NCBI GenBank assembly: GCA_944322355.1
Contig: CALUOT010000028.1
Location: 1 to 36,416 of the forward strand
Length of the DNA stretch: 36,416 nt
Reading direction: 5' to 3'
Source: an uncultured Bacteroides sp.
Lineage (GTDB): Bacteria > Bacteroidota > Bacteroidia > Bacteroidales > Bacteroidaceae
Shown here: in pieces, positions 16,846-25,138 of the stretch
How positions within the stretch are numbered: position 1 is the stretch's first letter
Layout of the letters: each line of letters opens with the position of its first letter
Made by a program: the position numbers and the translations under genes
The notes under the pieces: generated by a model
Seen by the model: the letters and a program-made list of their open reading frames with translations, nothing else
Told to the model about the DNA's origin: nothing
The model's database searches: none

Positions 16846-16923
16846 TAAAAAAAGGGCAGCTTCACAGCTCCCCTTATTTTTTTAACCTAAACCTTAACTA
16901 TGAAAAAATCTAATGTTTCTTTC
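16846..16923 (-). ncRNA. Candidate small RNA (about 78 nt)
   Basis: The minus strand has a full promoter, TTTG (16961-16958) and TAAATTTG (16937-16930) 20 nt apart, putting the start near 16923. About 55 nt downstream is a terminator hairpin (10-bp stem with one mismatch, loop GTGA on the minus strand) followed by seven T. Nothing protein-like is encoded in the interval on this strand. A 22-codon plus-strand frame (MKKSNVSFEG, 16900-16968) lies antisense and has no promoter of its own. Family and function are unknown. Confidence 0.6.
16847..16883. terminator. Bidirectional terminator hairpin
   Basis: AAGGGCAGCT and AGCTCCCCTT pair around a TCAC loop with one C/C mismatch. T-runs follow on both strands (TTATTTTTTT on plus, seven T on minus). 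It ends the candidate small RNA and would insulate the divergent genes on each side. Confidence 0.75.
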
Positions 16924-16929
16924 GAGGGT

Positions 16930-16961
16930 CAAATTTATAATAAGATTCTTAATTATCCAAA
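16930..16961 (-). promoter_or_regulatory. Promoter of the candidate small RNA
   Basis: The -33 TTTG (minus 16961-16958) and -7 TAAATTTG (16937-16930) have the preferred 20-nt spacing. It is one of only three sites in the window found with both boxes intact. Confidence 0.65.
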
Positions 16962-17095
16962 TAATTAAGCTTTCAATTATCAAATATTAACTATTGAGGT
17001 GGTGAAATCGTTTTATTTTACCCATCGGATGGCTGGAGGACTCCAATAAATGCAAATAATGGTGTGGTGAGTCCTGCTATTTCGCTTTTTTATAT

Positions 17096-17103
17096 TACCT
17101 TTG
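17096..17103 (+). promoter_or_regulatory. -7 box of the rbfA operon
   Basis: TACCTTTG matches TAnnTTTG 24 nt upstream of the rbfA ATG. Transcription start near 17110 excludes the longer frame opening at 17101. Confidence 0.6.
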
Positions 17104-17127
17104 CTTGCTAAATTTCAGTTACAGTGT

Positions 17128-17472
17128 ATGGAAACTACTCGTCAGAATAAAATCGCCCGTCTGTTGCAAAAGGAGTTGAGCGACATCTTCCAGCAGCAGA
17201 CCAGAAGCATGCACGGCGTGTTGATATCGGTCAGCGTGGTGCGTATCAGTCCCGACATGAGCGTGGCTCGTGCTTATCTGAGCATTTTTCCGTCCGAACG
17301 GAGCGCGGAATTGATTAAAAACATCAATGACAACATGAAGTCTATCCGCTATGAATTAGGTACCCGGGTGCGGCATCAATTGCGCATTATTCCCGAACTG
17401 AAGTTCTTTGTGGACGATTCGTTGGACTATCTGGAGCGCATTGACGAACTGTTAAAGCCTTCCGCTCATTGA
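17128..17472 (+). CDS. rbfA: Ribosome-binding factor A
   Basis: A 114-residue RbfA, a small KH-fold factor that binds the 30S subunit and helps mature the 5' end of 16S rRNA. Family marks are the start METTRQNKIARLLQKELSDI, VSVVRISPDMSVARAYLSIF and the C-terminal RHQLRIIPELKFFVDDSLDY. The length is typical. The start at METTRQ follows from the promoter position. Its stop codon overlaps the TTG start of the permease gene, so the two are translationally coupled. Confidence 0.93.
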   Translation: METTRQNKIARLLQKELSDIFQQQTRSMHGVLISVSVVRISPDMSVARAYLSIFPSERSAELIKNINDNMKSIRYELGTRVRHQLRIIPELKFFVDDSLDYLERIDELLKPSAH

Positions 17473-18713
17473 ACCTTCCCTTCTACATAGCCCGAAGGTA
17501 TCTTTTTTCCAAGAAGAAGCATAATGCGGTCAACATCATTTCCGGCATATCGGTATGCGGAGTGGCGTTGGCCACAGTGGCATTGGTTTGTACCTTGTCC
17601 GTATTTAACGGATTTCAAGACATGGTGGCCGGTTTCTTCACCGCATTCGATCCCGAACTGAAGATTACGGTCCGTGAGGGCAAGGTTTTCAGTCCCGACG
17701 AGGAAGTGTTGCAACAGGTACATGCGTTGCCCGAAATTGAAGTCTGGACGGAAACCCTGGAAGAGAACGCCATGGTGCAATACAAGGACCGGCAAGCCAT
17801 GGCCGTGATCAAAGGGGTGGAGGAGAATTTCGAGCAACTGACTTCGATAGATAGCCTGCTGTATGGTGCCGGCTGCTTTATATTAAAGGACAAGGTGGTG
17901 GACTACGGTTTTTTGGGTATCGACCTGATGTCCCAGTTGGGGACCGGCATCCAGTTTGTGGATGCGCTGAAAGTGTATGCTCCTAAGCGAAATGTACGGG
18001 TCAACCTGGCCAATCCTTCCGCTGCATTCAACCGGGAATACCTTCACTCTCCGGGAGCCGTGTTCATTGTCAATCAGGAAAAATACGATGCCCGCTATGT
18101 CTTGACTTCCCTTAGTTTCGCCCGCCGCCTGTTTGACTATGACACCGAGGTAAGTGCCATTGAACTGAAACTGAAGCCCGATGCCGACATAGCAGCTGTG
18201 CAGAAGAAAATAGCCCGGCTGCTGGGGGAACGCTTCAACGTGCAAAACCGTTACGAACAGCAAGCCGATGTGTTCCGCATCATGGAAATCGAGAAGCTGA
18301 TTTCCTATTTGTTTCTTACGTTTATTCTGGTCATATCCTGTTTTAACGTCATCGGTTCCATCTCCATGCTGATTCTGGATAAACGCGAAGACGTGGAAAC
18401 CTTGCGCAAACTGGGGGCCGACAACCGGCTGATAGTCCGCATCTTTTTGTTGGAAGGCCGGCTGATCTCCGTATGTGGGGCAGTAGGCGGCATTGTGCTG
18501 GGCTTGTTGCTTTGCTGGGCCCAACAACAGTTCGGATTTATCAGTTTGGGGGGAGGCAACGGGGCTTTTGTGGTCGACGCTTATCCCGTCAGTGTGCATG
18601 CGACGGATGTATGGGTTGTGTTCCTGACGGTCATTGCCGTGGGGTTCCTTTCCGTCTGGTATCCTGTCCGTTATCTGAGTAAGCGTTTGCTAAGTCGTTC
18701 ATCAGTTGTCTGA
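17469..18713 (+). CDS. LolC/LolE-type ABC transporter permease (FtsX family)
   Basis: A 414-residue MacB/FtsX-fold permease. The N-terminal part NLPFYIARRYLFSKKKHNAVNIIS is typical of Bacteroidetes lipoprotein-release permeases. The first membrane helix is near residues 25-45, followed by a periplasmic domain (about 50-260). Three helices close the protein (near 272-300, 325-350, 380-402) with the conserved DKREDVETLRKLGAD loop that couples to the ATPase. The start is a TTG overlapping the rbfA stop (TTGA); no ATG exists near the conserved N-terminus, so TTG is well supported. Its likely role is release of outer-membrane lipoproteins from the inner membrane; the ATPase is encoded elsewhere. 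Confidence 0.88.
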   Translation: MNLPFYIARRYLFSKKKHNAVNIISGISVCGVALATVALVCTLSVFNGFQDMVAGFFTAFDPELKITVREGKVFSPDEEVLQQVHALPEIEVWTETLEENAMVQYKDRQAMAVIKGVEENFEQLTSIDSLLYGAGCFILKDKVVDYGFLGIDLMSQLGTGIQFVDALKVYAPKRNVRVNLANPSAAFNREYLHSPGAVFIVNQEKYDARYVLTSLSFARRLFDYDTEVSAIELKLKPDADIAAVQKKIARLLGERFNVQNRYEQQADVFRIMEIEKLISYLFLTFILVISCFNVIGSISMLILDKREDVETLRKLGADNRLIVRIFLLEGRLISVCGAVGGIVLGLLLCWAQQQFGFISLGGGNGAFVVDAYPVSVHATDVWVVFLTVIAVGFLSVWYPVRYLSKRLLSRSSVV

Positions 18714-18730
18714 AAATGCAGGAAAAATGA

Positions 18731-18750
18731 CCCAAAGTGCACTTTTGGGG
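18731..18750. repeat. Short palindrome after the permease gene
   Basis: CCCAAAGTGCACTTTTGGGG forms an inverted repeat with one bulged T, 18 bp after the permease stop. No T-run follows, so it may be a weak 3' hairpin rather than a terminator. Confidence 0.45.
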
Positions 18751-18813
18751 TAAATTCGTCGGTAAAAATAGCCTTTTTGTCGATAATTTTTTTATAGTTA
18801 TAAAGAAAATAGT

Positions 18814-18821
18814 TATATTTG
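18814..18821 (+). promoter_or_regulatory. -7 promoter box of a candidate small RNA
   Basis: TATATTTG matches TAnnTTTG. The -33 position holds TTTT rather than TTTG. No plus-strand gene follows before the terminator at 18896-18931. Confidence 0.5.
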
Positions 18822-18827
18822 CAGTGC

Positions 18828-18931
18828 TAAAGCTCATGAAGATGAGCAAGAACTCTCTCTAAATAGCGTTTTTTCATGTATTATTGACTTGTGTTACCGT
18901 TCTTACTTGTGAAAGTGGGAACGGTTTTTTC
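18828..18931 (+). ncRNA. Candidate small RNA (about 104 nt), antisense to the yfhO 3' end
   Basis: The TATATTTG box at 18814 predicts a start near 18828, and the intrinsic terminator ends at about 18931. A perfect 6-bp hairpin GCTCAT-GAAG-ATGAGC lies near the 5' end (18832-18847). The only frame is a 9-codon MKMSKNSL. The 3' end overlaps the last codons of the convergent yfhO gene. Alternatively, the region is simply the 3' untranslated tail of the rbfA-permease operon. Confidence 0.5.
18896..18931 (+). terminator. Strong intrinsic terminator inside the yfhO 3' end
   Basis: A 13-bp stem (ACCGTTCTTACTT with AAGTGGGAACGGT, two G-T pairs), GTGA tetraloop, then TTTTTTC on the plus strand. It overlaps the final codons and stop of yfhO (minus, stop at 18903-18905). 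On the minus strand there is no T-run after the stem, so it works for plus-strand transcripts. Confidence 0.85.
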
Positions 18932-21428
18932 TTAGTTCCTTCCCCACTCCGAACACGATCAGCAGAATCAATACGAATAAGCTGCCGTAAGCAATGCCTT
19001 CGGTCACGTGCAGGCTCTTCGGGTCGAAGCGCATCTCGATGGTATGTTTGCCGGCAGGAATGTACAGGGTGCGTAGCACATAGTCGGCACGTCCCAAGGT
19101 CGCTTCTTGTCCGTCGATGGTCACTTGCCAACCATCGGGATAATAGATTTCCGAGAATACGGCTACTCCGTCCTGTGCATTGTCCGATTCATACACCAGC
19201 CGGTTCGGGGCATAGCTGGTCAGCCGGATAGTCGACAGGCTGTCTTTGTAGGCTTCCGTCAGGCCTTTTAATGATTCCTTGAAACGTACGTCCACGACAG
19301 CCGTTTCGGCAGGTTCCACTGTATGGAGTGCATCGATTTCTTCGTTGGCATTCTCCACATAGTGTACTTGGCTGACAAACCAGGCATTGCCGTAGGCATA
19401 AGGATTCAGTACCGGTACTGTTTGTCCTTGTCCGGACGGAAGAATAAAGTAGCGGGTGTTCAGCATGTTCAGTACACGGAATCGGGAAGCATCCACACTA
19501 TCCATCTGTCCGCCTGCCTGGGCAATGGCCGAATAAGCTGCCTGCATTTCGGGAGCAATGTGATGATCGATCAGTTCCTGATAGCGGCGCAACTTGGCTG
19601 CATGGTAACCTCCTACACTTTTGTGCCAGTAGGAAGTATTATTTTCGTTGAAGGTGTTTGTGGCCAGATTCAACACGCGGAAGTCGGGCGTTGTATCCTG
19701 CAAAATCTGTTTGTCGGCCGGTGTTTGGGTAAAGGTTTGGGTACGGGTGGTGTCTGATACGAATTGGGCATCGTTCAGGTAGCGTTTGTTTACGCTCCAC
19801 AAATCCACCAGGCAAAGTAAGGCTATTCCTCCTACAGTCAACGACTGACGCAGTTTGCCCATCGTATAAAGTCCTATCAACAGGAAACCGATGGCAATGA
19901 TGAGGAAGCTCCGCAGGGCGTCGCTGCTCACCAGGGCAGCACGCATTTCGGACAGATTGTTGAGGATAGAAGGCAGTTCGGAAGCAGGCAGATAACCTTG
20001 TGCGGAAGCCTGTTGCAACATTTGCATCTCTTGGGCAGGTATATAGTCCGAGGGCGAAGGCGTACCGGGCGATACGGCATACCACAAAGCGACTCCTGCC
20101 GTCAGCAGCAGGCAGGCACATGTTTCTTTAAGATGTGTGCGGAGCACGGCCGGTTCTTCCAATATGCGTTTCAAGGCAAAGATGGCCAACAGCGGGATAG
20201 TAAATTCGGCAATGACCAGAATGGAAGAAACCGCGCGGAATTTATTGTACATCGGTACATAGTCGATGAAGAAGTCGGTCAGCGGCATGAAGTTTTTACC
20301 CCACGACAAAAGGATGGAGAAAAGGGTAGCTCCTATCAAAGCCCACTTCAGTGGTCCTTTGACGATGAAACAGCCCAACAGGAACAGGAATAACACGAAA
20401 GCCCCCACATAGACCGGACCCGAAGTCATGGGCTGGTCGCCAAAGTATTGGGTCAGCTGGCTATAGAGTCCGGCATACATCGGGTTGGCCTTGTCCATGG
20501 CTGTCTCGTTGGCCGACAAGGGCACGGAAGCCCCTCCTTTGAAATTCGGGATAAGCAGTGTCCACGTTTCGCCGATGCCATAACTCCATTGGGTAATGTA
20601 GTCGCGGTCCAGTCCGCTGCTGGTCTGTAAGGCTGCCTCACCCGTTTGTACCAGTTCGCTTTTGCCGCGCATGGTCTCCTTGCTGTAAGTATAGGTATGA
20701 TAGAGGTTGGACAGATTGGCGGATACACCTATCAGGGCTGCCACGACCAGTACGGCGCTGGCCCGGAAGAACTGCGGCAAGGTCTTTTCCCGCCAGGCTT
20801 TCTCGAAATAAGCTCCTGCGATGAACAGCATGACCAGCAGGAAGTAGTAGGACATCTGTACGTGGTTCGACATAATTTGCAAGGCCAGGAACAGGGCGGT
20901 GATGATGCTTCCCCATAGGAGTCGTCCCCGGTAGGCAAGTACCATACCTGCTATGGTGGGCGGAATATAGGCCAAGGTAATGAACTTCCAGATGTGTCCG
21001 GCCGAAATCAGGATAAAGAAGTAGGAAGAAAATGCCCATAGGACTCCTCCTAAACCGGATAGCCACACCGGAATGCCGAAAGCCCGGAGCAGGATGTAAA
21101 AACCTAACATCAGAATGAAGGTGAGGTGTACGTAGGAGGGCAAAAACAACTGATAGACTTTCTGGACCCATTGCAACGGCTTGGCCGAATCGTAGGAAGG
21201 CGAAATCTGATAGGTAGGCATACCGCCGAAAAGCGAATTGGTCCAGCGGGTGCGTTCGCCCGTTTCTTCATAATACTGGGCTGCTTCTTGCCCCGCTCCG
21301 GCCCCTGCGGCCGTGTCGTGTTGAAACAAAATGCGACCCTCGATATCCGCCGGAAAGAAATAAGCAAACGAGAGCACCGCGAAAATCCCTATCGCAATCA
21401 GGTCGGGAATTATTTTCTTCAATACCAT
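18903..21428 (-). CDS. YfhO-family large multi-pass membrane protein
   Basis: An 841-residue membrane protein with about a dozen hydrophobic helices (for example IPDLIAIGIFAVLSFAYFF, LTFILMLGFYILLRAFGIP, SFLIIAIGFLLIGLY) and a large soluble C-terminal part before a last helix (SLFVLILLIVFGVG). The C-terminal sequence FSEIYYPDGWQVTIDG and TLYIPAGKHTIEMRFDP is typical of the YfhO family. YfhO proteins are GT-C-like and are tied to glycosylation of cell-wall or surface polymers in Gram-positives; the role in Bacteroidetes is not established. The start MVLKKIIPD is set by the promoter at 21454-21461. The 3' end overlaps a plus-strand terminator. Confidence 0.88.
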   Translation of the reverse strand: MVLKKIIPDLIAIGIFAVLSFAYFFPADIEGRILFQHDTAAGAGAGQEAAQYYEETGERTRWTNSLFGGMPTYQISPSYDSAKPLQWVQKVYQLFLPSYVHLTFILMLGFYILLRAFGIPVWLSGLGGVLWAFSSYFFILISAGHIWKFITLAYIPPTIAGMVLAYRGRLLWGSIITALFLALQIMSNHVQMSYYFLLVMLFIAGAYFEKAWREKTLPQFFRASAVLVVAALIGVSANLSNLYHTYTYSKETMRGKSELVQTGEAALQTSSGLDRDYITQWSYGIGETWTLLIPNFKGGASVPLSANETAMDKANPMYAGLYSQLTQYFGDQPMTSGPVYVGAFVLFLFLLGCFIVKGPLKWALIGATLFSILLSWGKNFMPLTDFFIDYVPMYNKFRAVSSILVIAEFTIPLLAIFALKRILEEPAVLRTHLKETCACLLLTAGVALWYAVSPGTPSPSDYIPAQEMQMLQQASAQGYLPASELPSILNNLSEMRAALVSSDALRSFLIIAIGFLLIGLYTMGKLRQSLTVGGIALLCLVDLWSVNKRYLNDAQFVSDTTRTQTFTQTPADKQILQDTTPDFRVLNLATNTFNENNTSYWHKSVGGYHAAKLRRYQELIDHHIAPEMQAAYSAIAQAGGQMDSVDASRFRVLNMLNTRYFILPSGQGQTVPVLNPYAYGNAWFVSQVHYVENANEEIDALHTVEPAETAVVDVRFKESLKGLTEAYKDSLSTIRLTSYAPNRLVYESDNAQDGVAVFSEIYYPDGWQVTIDGQEATLGRADYVLRTLYIPAGKHTIEMRFDPKSLHVTEGIAYGSLFVLILLIVFGVGKELRKNRSHFHK

Positions 21429-21453
21429 AGTTATAAATCTTATATTAGCCGTG

Positions 21454-21461
21454 CAAAGATA
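21454..21461 (-). promoter_or_regulatory. -7 box of yfhO
   Basis: The minus strand reads TATCTTTG, 25 nt upstream of the start codon. It is divergent to the mtnN box 56 bp away, so the two promoters share a short control region. Confidence 0.6.
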
Positions 21462-21516
21462 AGGCATCCCGTTGTATTTTCCATTAAACAAGCGGACGTA
21501 TTTCACCAAAATATCG

Positions 21517-21524
21517 TACATTTG
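21517..21524 (+). promoter_or_regulatory. -7 box of the mtnN-luxS operon
   Basis: TACATTTG matches TAnnTTTG, 26 nt upstream of the mtnN ATG. No clear -33 box is seen. Confidence 0.6.
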
Positions 21525-21550
21525 CCTTCCAAACCAACTAACTCAACGAA

Positions 21551-22270
21551 ATGAAGATAGGCATCATTAGTGCTATGGATAGCGAACACCGCCAGTTGGC
21601 AGACCGTTTGCTGCAAAAAGAAGAATGGGTGGAAGGCTCTTTTCGCTATGTGGAGGGAGTTTTGGGAAAGAATGAGGTCGTATTGACTCAATGCGGCATC
21701 GGCAAGGTGAACGCTGCGGTGGGCAGTGCGGAGTTGATACGTCGCTATTGTCCGGATTGCTTGATCAGTACCGGTGTAGCGGGAGGTATTGATGCTTGCC
21801 TGCATGTGACGGATGTCGTGGCCAGCAGTCGGCTGGTGTATCACGATGTGTATTGTGGTAACGATGGAACCGCTTATGGTCAGGTGCAAGGCATGCCTTT
21901 GTATTACGAAGCTTGCCAACCGTTGCTGCGTCATGCCCTCGCTCTGAATGAAACCGCTTCCTTGGAAAGTCGTATACACGGTGGCCTGATTTGTACGGGC
22001 GACCAGTTTGTAGAGAAAGCCGATGAACTGGCCGACATCAAACGCCATTTCCCTGACGGACTGGCTGTGGACATGGAGTCGGCAGCCATCGCACAGACTT
22101 GCTTCCTTTACGGCGTGCCTTTCCTCAGCTTCCGCATCATCAGCGATACGCCGGGTGCGCACGAGAACAACTTTGCCCAATATCGGGACTTCTGGGCCAC
22201 GATGGCCGAGCGTTCCTTCCATACGACGTGGGCATTTCTTTCGACTTTGCCTTTGATAATTGAAAATTGA
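21551..22270 (+). CDS. mtnN: 5'-methylthioadenosine/S-adenosylhomocysteine nucleosidase
   Basis: A 239-residue MTA/SAH nucleosidase (Pfs). It removes adenine from S-adenosylhomocysteine, giving S-ribosylhomocysteine, and from methylthioadenosine. Catalytic and binding residues are visible: Glu12 in AMDSEHRQ, the nucleobase/ribose motif VDMESAAIAQ, and the Asp in FRIISDTPG. The GVAGGID loop is also present. luxS follows after 13 bp and uses its product, so the pair forms a complete SAH recycling route and AI-2 precursor route. The C-terminus is slightly longer than in E. coli Pfs. Confidence 0.95.
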   Translation: MKIGIISAMDSEHRQLADRLLQKEEWVEGSFRYVEGVLGKNEVVLTQCGIGKVNAAVGSAELIRRYCPDCLISTGVAGGIDACLHVTDVVASSRLVYHDVYCGNDGTAYGQVQGMPLYYEACQPLLRHALALNETASLESRIHGGLICTGDQFVEKADELADIKRHFPDGLAVDMESAAIAQTCFLYGVPFLSFRIISDTPGAHENNFAQYRDFWATMAERSFHTTWAFLSTLPLIIEN

Positions 22271-22283
22271 TAGTTAATAGTTT

Positions 22284-22772
22284 ATGGAAAAGATTCCCAG
22301 TTTTACCATTGATCACATCCGCCTGTTGCGCGGCATCTACGTTTCCCGTCAAGACGAAGTAGACGGTGAAGTCGTTACGACTTTCGATATTCGTATGAAA
22401 GAACCCAACCGTGAACCGGCCTTGGGACAAGGTGCCCTGCATACCATCGAGCATCTGGCTGCTACCTACCTGCGTAACGAACCGCAGTGGAAGGACCGTA
22501 TTATCTATTGGGGGCCTATGGGTTGCCTGACAGGAAACTACTTGCTGATGCGGGGTGACTTGACTCCCCGGGATATTCTGCCTCTGATGCAGGATACTTT
22601 CCGCTTCATTGCCGACTACCAAGGGGAAGTGCCCGGTGCCGCTCCGCAAGATTGTGGCAACTACCTGCTTCACGACCTGCCCATGGCCCGTTGGGAAGCC
22701 GCGAAATATTTGCATGAAGTCTTGGAGCAAATGACGGAGGCCAACATGCACTATCCGGAGAAAAGAGGATAA
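22284..22772 (+). CDS. luxS: S-ribosylhomocysteine lyase LuxS
   Basis: A 162-residue LuxS that cleaves S-ribosylhomocysteine to homocysteine and DPD, the precursor of AI-2. The metal-binding motif HTIEH (His53, His57) and Cys124 in QDCGNYLLHD give the metal site; Cys81 in GPMGCLTGNY is the catalytic Cys. FTIDHIRLLRGIYV at the start is typical. It follows mtnN by 13 bp in the same operon and ends in a strong shared terminator. The length is that of the family. Confidence 0.96.
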   Translation: MEKIPSFTIDHIRLLRGIYVSRQDEVDGEVVTTFDIRMKEPNREPALGQGALHTIEHLAATYLRNEPQWKDRIIYWGPMGCLTGNYLLMRGDLTPRDILPLMQDTFRFIADYQGEVPGAAPQDCGNYLLHDLPMARWEAAKYLHEVLEQMTEANMHYPEKRG

Positions 22773-22786
22773 CCGGCAGGGTATAG

Positions 22787-22848
22787 AAACAGCGCATCTC
22801 CTGTCTGATTACTTATACGTTTTCAGGCAGGAGATGCGCTGTTTTAAG
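22787..22848. terminator. Bidirectional terminator between luxS and the acyl-CoA synthetase
   Basis: Arms of 22 bp (22787-22808 and 22823-22844) with one mismatch, a 14-nt loop, and TTTT on the plus side with AAA/TTT on the other. It ends the convergent luxS and acyl-CoA synthetase transcripts. Confidence 0.88.
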
Positions 22849-22851
22849 GTT

Positions 22852-24498
22852 TTATATGACTTCAATGCCTTGTTCTTTGCATAATTGCAAACCTAAGTCT
22901 TTCAACTTGAATTTCTGTATCTTGCCACTGCCGGTCATGGGGAACTCCTTGATGAAGAATACGTACTTGGGTATTTTGTAGCGGGAGATTTTACCCATGC
23001 AGAAGTCGCGTACGTCGCTCTCGTGGAGGTCGGCACCTTCGTGCAGGATGATGAAAGCACCCACAGCCTCGCCATATTTCCGGGAAGGAATGCCGGCCAC
23101 TTGCACGTCCTTCACACCGGGCAGTTGGTAGAGGAATTCTTCGATTTCGCGGGGATAGACGTTCTCGCCTCCTCGGATAATCATGTCTTTGATGCGTCCG
23201 GTGATGCGGTAGTTGCCGTTTTCGTCTTTGATGCCCAAGTCGCCGGAGTGGCAGAAGCCGTCCTGGTCGATGACTTCGGCGGTTGCTTCGGGATTGTTGT
23301 AATAGCCTTTCATGACGTTGTATCCCCGGCAGCACATTTCTCCCTGTACGCCTACGGGACATTCTTTGCCTGTCTCCGGATCGATGACACGTACTTCGGT
23401 ATGTTCATAATCACGGCCTACGGTGGTATAGCGTGCCTCTGCGGGATCATCGATGCGGCTGTGCGTCATACCCGGTGAGGTCTCGGTGAGTCCATATACG
23501 CTGGTGACGCGCATGAACATCTTCTCCTCTACCTGTTTCATCAATTCGATGGGACATAGCGAGCCGGCCATGATGCCGGTGCGCAGGCTGGACATATCGA
23601 ACATGTCGAACATGGGATGATTCAATTCGGCAATGAACATGGTAGGTACGCCGTAAAGGGCGGTACAACGTTCCTTATGGACGGAAGCGAGCACGACTAA
23701 GGGGTCAAAGCGTTCGACCATGACTTCGGTGCAGCCATGCGTCAGGCAGTTCATGGTAGCTAATACCACGCCGAAACAATGGAACAGCGGTACGCAGACA
23801 CACAACTTGTCATCCTGGGTAAACTTCATGTGCTCGCCGGTCAGGAAACCGTTATTGGCAATGTTATAGTGGGTCAGCATGACACCTTTGGGAAAACCGG
23901 TCGTGCCGCTGGTATACTGCATGTTTACGACGTCGTGGCAGGTCACTTGTGCTTTTAGCCGGTTGAGCTGTTCGTCCTCGATGTTGTCGCCCAGCAAGAG
24001 CAGTTCGGCGGTATTGTACATGCCTCGATGCTTCTCCTGGCCTACATAAACGACATTCTTCATGCGCGGGAAACGTTCGCTGTTGAGGTGTCCGCGCTGG
24101 CAGGTGCGGAGTTCGGGCAGCATCTCATAGGTCATCTGTACAAAGTCACTGTCCTTTTCGCCGTTCACGATGCAAAGGGTGTGCATGTCCGAGTTCTGGC
24201 AAAGGTACTCCAACTCCGCCTGTTTGTAGTTGGTATTGACGGTGACATAGACGGCCCCTATTTTGGCACAGGCATAAAGTAAAGTCAGCCAATCGGGTAC
24301 ATTGGCGGCCCAGATGCCTACATGGCTTCCCCGTGTCACGCCGATGGCTATCAGCCCTTTGGCCATATCATCCACGCGGCGGTTAAACTGGCTCCAAGTG
24401 AAGCGTAAGTTACGGTCGGAATAAACGATATATTCTTTGTCGGGTGTGGTTTCGGCCCAATGTTCCAGCCACTGGCCGAGGGTGCGTTCGTATAGCAT
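22852..24498 (-). CDS. AMP-forming acyl-CoA synthetase (fatty-acid/medium-chain type)
   Basis: A 548-residue adenylate-forming enzyme that joins a fatty or short acid to CoA through an acyl-AMP. The P-loop-like motif is [14 protein letters not shown], followed by YGLTETSPG, the A8 hinge [21 protein letters not shown], and the A10 Lys in [10 protein letters not shown]. No signal peptide or membrane segment is seen. It starts 15 bp after the XRE-cupin gene with AAGGAGAA before the ATG, so the regulator and enzyme form one operon. The chain-length preference cannot be read from sequence. Confidence 0.93.
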   Translation of the reverse strand: MLYERTLGQWLEHWAETTPDKEYIVYSDRNLRFTWSQFNRRVDDMAKGLIAIGVTRGSHVGIWAANVPDWLTLLYACAKIGAVYVTVNTNYKQAELEYLCQNSDMHTLCIVNGEKDSDFVQMTYEMLPELRTCQRGHLNSERFPRMKNVVYVGQEKHRGMYNTAELLLLGDNIEDEQLNRLKAQVTCHDVVNMQYTSGTTGFPKGVMLTHYNIANNGFLTGEHMKFTQDDKLCVCVPLFHCFGVVLATMNCLTHGCTEVMVERFDPLVVLASVHKERCTALYGVPTMFIAELNHPMFDMFDMSSLRTGIMAGSLCPIELMKQVEEKMFMRVTSVYGLTETSPGMTHSRIDDPAEARYTTVGRDYEHTEVRVIDPETGKECPVGVQGEMCCRGYNVMKGYYNNPEATAEVIDQDGFCHSGDLGIKDENGNYRITGRIKDMIIRGGENVYPREIEEFLYQLPGVKDVQVAGIPSRKYGEAVGAFIILHEGADLHESDVRDFCMGKISRYKIPKYVFFIKEFPMTGSGKIQKFKLKDLGLQLCKEQGIEVI

Positions 24499-24513
24499 AC
24501 CGTTCTCCTTTTT

Positions 24514-25089
24514 TTATACGGGTGTATAGATGACGGCCAGAATTTTGGCGGCCTGTCCTTGATAAGCGTGTACGTGGTGGGGGACAATGGAGTCGTAATA
24601 GATGCTGTCTCCCTCCTCCAGCAGGTACGTATGTTTGCCGTAGCAGATCTCCATGACTCCTTCCATCACCATGATGAATTCTTCGCCTTCGTGCGAGGAA
24701 AGCACGAACTCACTGTCGTCCGTAGCGGCCACGTCGATGATGAAAGGTTCCATGTGCCGGTCGGCTTTCGACTTCGACAGGGAGTGGTATTCCATGTGCT
24801 TGCGGCTTTGGATGGCATTGTTGGAGAAACTGATGGTGTCTGTGGCTTCGGCCTTGCGGCAGATGGCCGGGCCGGTTTCGTCCTGGTCGTCGAGGAAAGT
24901 GCCGAGGCGCACGCCCAGCACGCGGGCTATCTTGATGAGAGGTGCCAAGGAAGGCAGGTCTATGTTATTTTCAATGCGCTCTATCTGTTCGATGGCCAGT
25001 CCCGAGCGTTCGGCCAGTTCTTCTCTACTGATGTGTTTGTCTTCACGAAGCGACTTGATTTTCTCGCCTACAATTTTGCTTGTATCCAT
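24514..25089 (-). CDS. XRE-cupin transcriptional regulator
   Basis: A 191-residue regulator with an N-terminal HTH (IKSLREDKHISREELAERSG, IEQIERIENNIDLPSLAPLI) and a C-terminal cupin barrel (SSHEGEEFIMVMEGVMEICYGKHTYLLEEGDSIYYDSIVPHHVHAY). The cupin presumably binds a small ligand that tunes DNA binding. The start MDTSKIVG is chosen because the -7 box at 25131-25138 leaves no room for the upstream extension of the frame. The adjacent acyl-CoA synthetase 15 bp downstream is the likely target and suggests that the ligand is an acid or acyl-CoA (inference). Confidence 0.9.
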   Translation of the reverse strand: MDTSKIVGEKIKSLREDKHISREELAERSGLAIEQIERIENNIDLPSLAPLIKIARVLGVRLGTFLDDQDETGPAICRKAEATDTISFSNNAIQSRKHMEYHSLSKSKADRHMEPFIIDVAATDDSEFVLSSHEGEEFIMVMEGVMEICYGKHTYLLEEGDSIYYDSIVPHHVHAYQGQAAKILAVIYTPV

Positions 25090-25130
25090 AATATCTTTCT
25101 GTTTTCCGGTTGATATTAGCTTTATGTTCG

Positions 25131-25138
25131 CAAATGTA
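25131..25138 (-). promoter_or_regulatory. -7 box of the XRE-cupin/acyl-CoA synthetase operon
   Basis: The minus strand reads TACATTTG, 42 nt upstream of the start. GTTG at the -33 position (25162-25159) is three of four matches. Confidence 0.55.

Noticed and set aside
16900-16968. 22-codon plus-strand ORF (MKKSNVSFEG)
   Set aside because: It has no plus-strand promoter or Shine-Dalgarno sequence, follows a bidirectional terminator, and lies antisense to a better supported small RNA.
17101-17127. Upstream extension of rbfA (MLAKFQLQC)
   Set aside because: It overlaps the -7 box of the promoter, so it lies at or before the transcription start.
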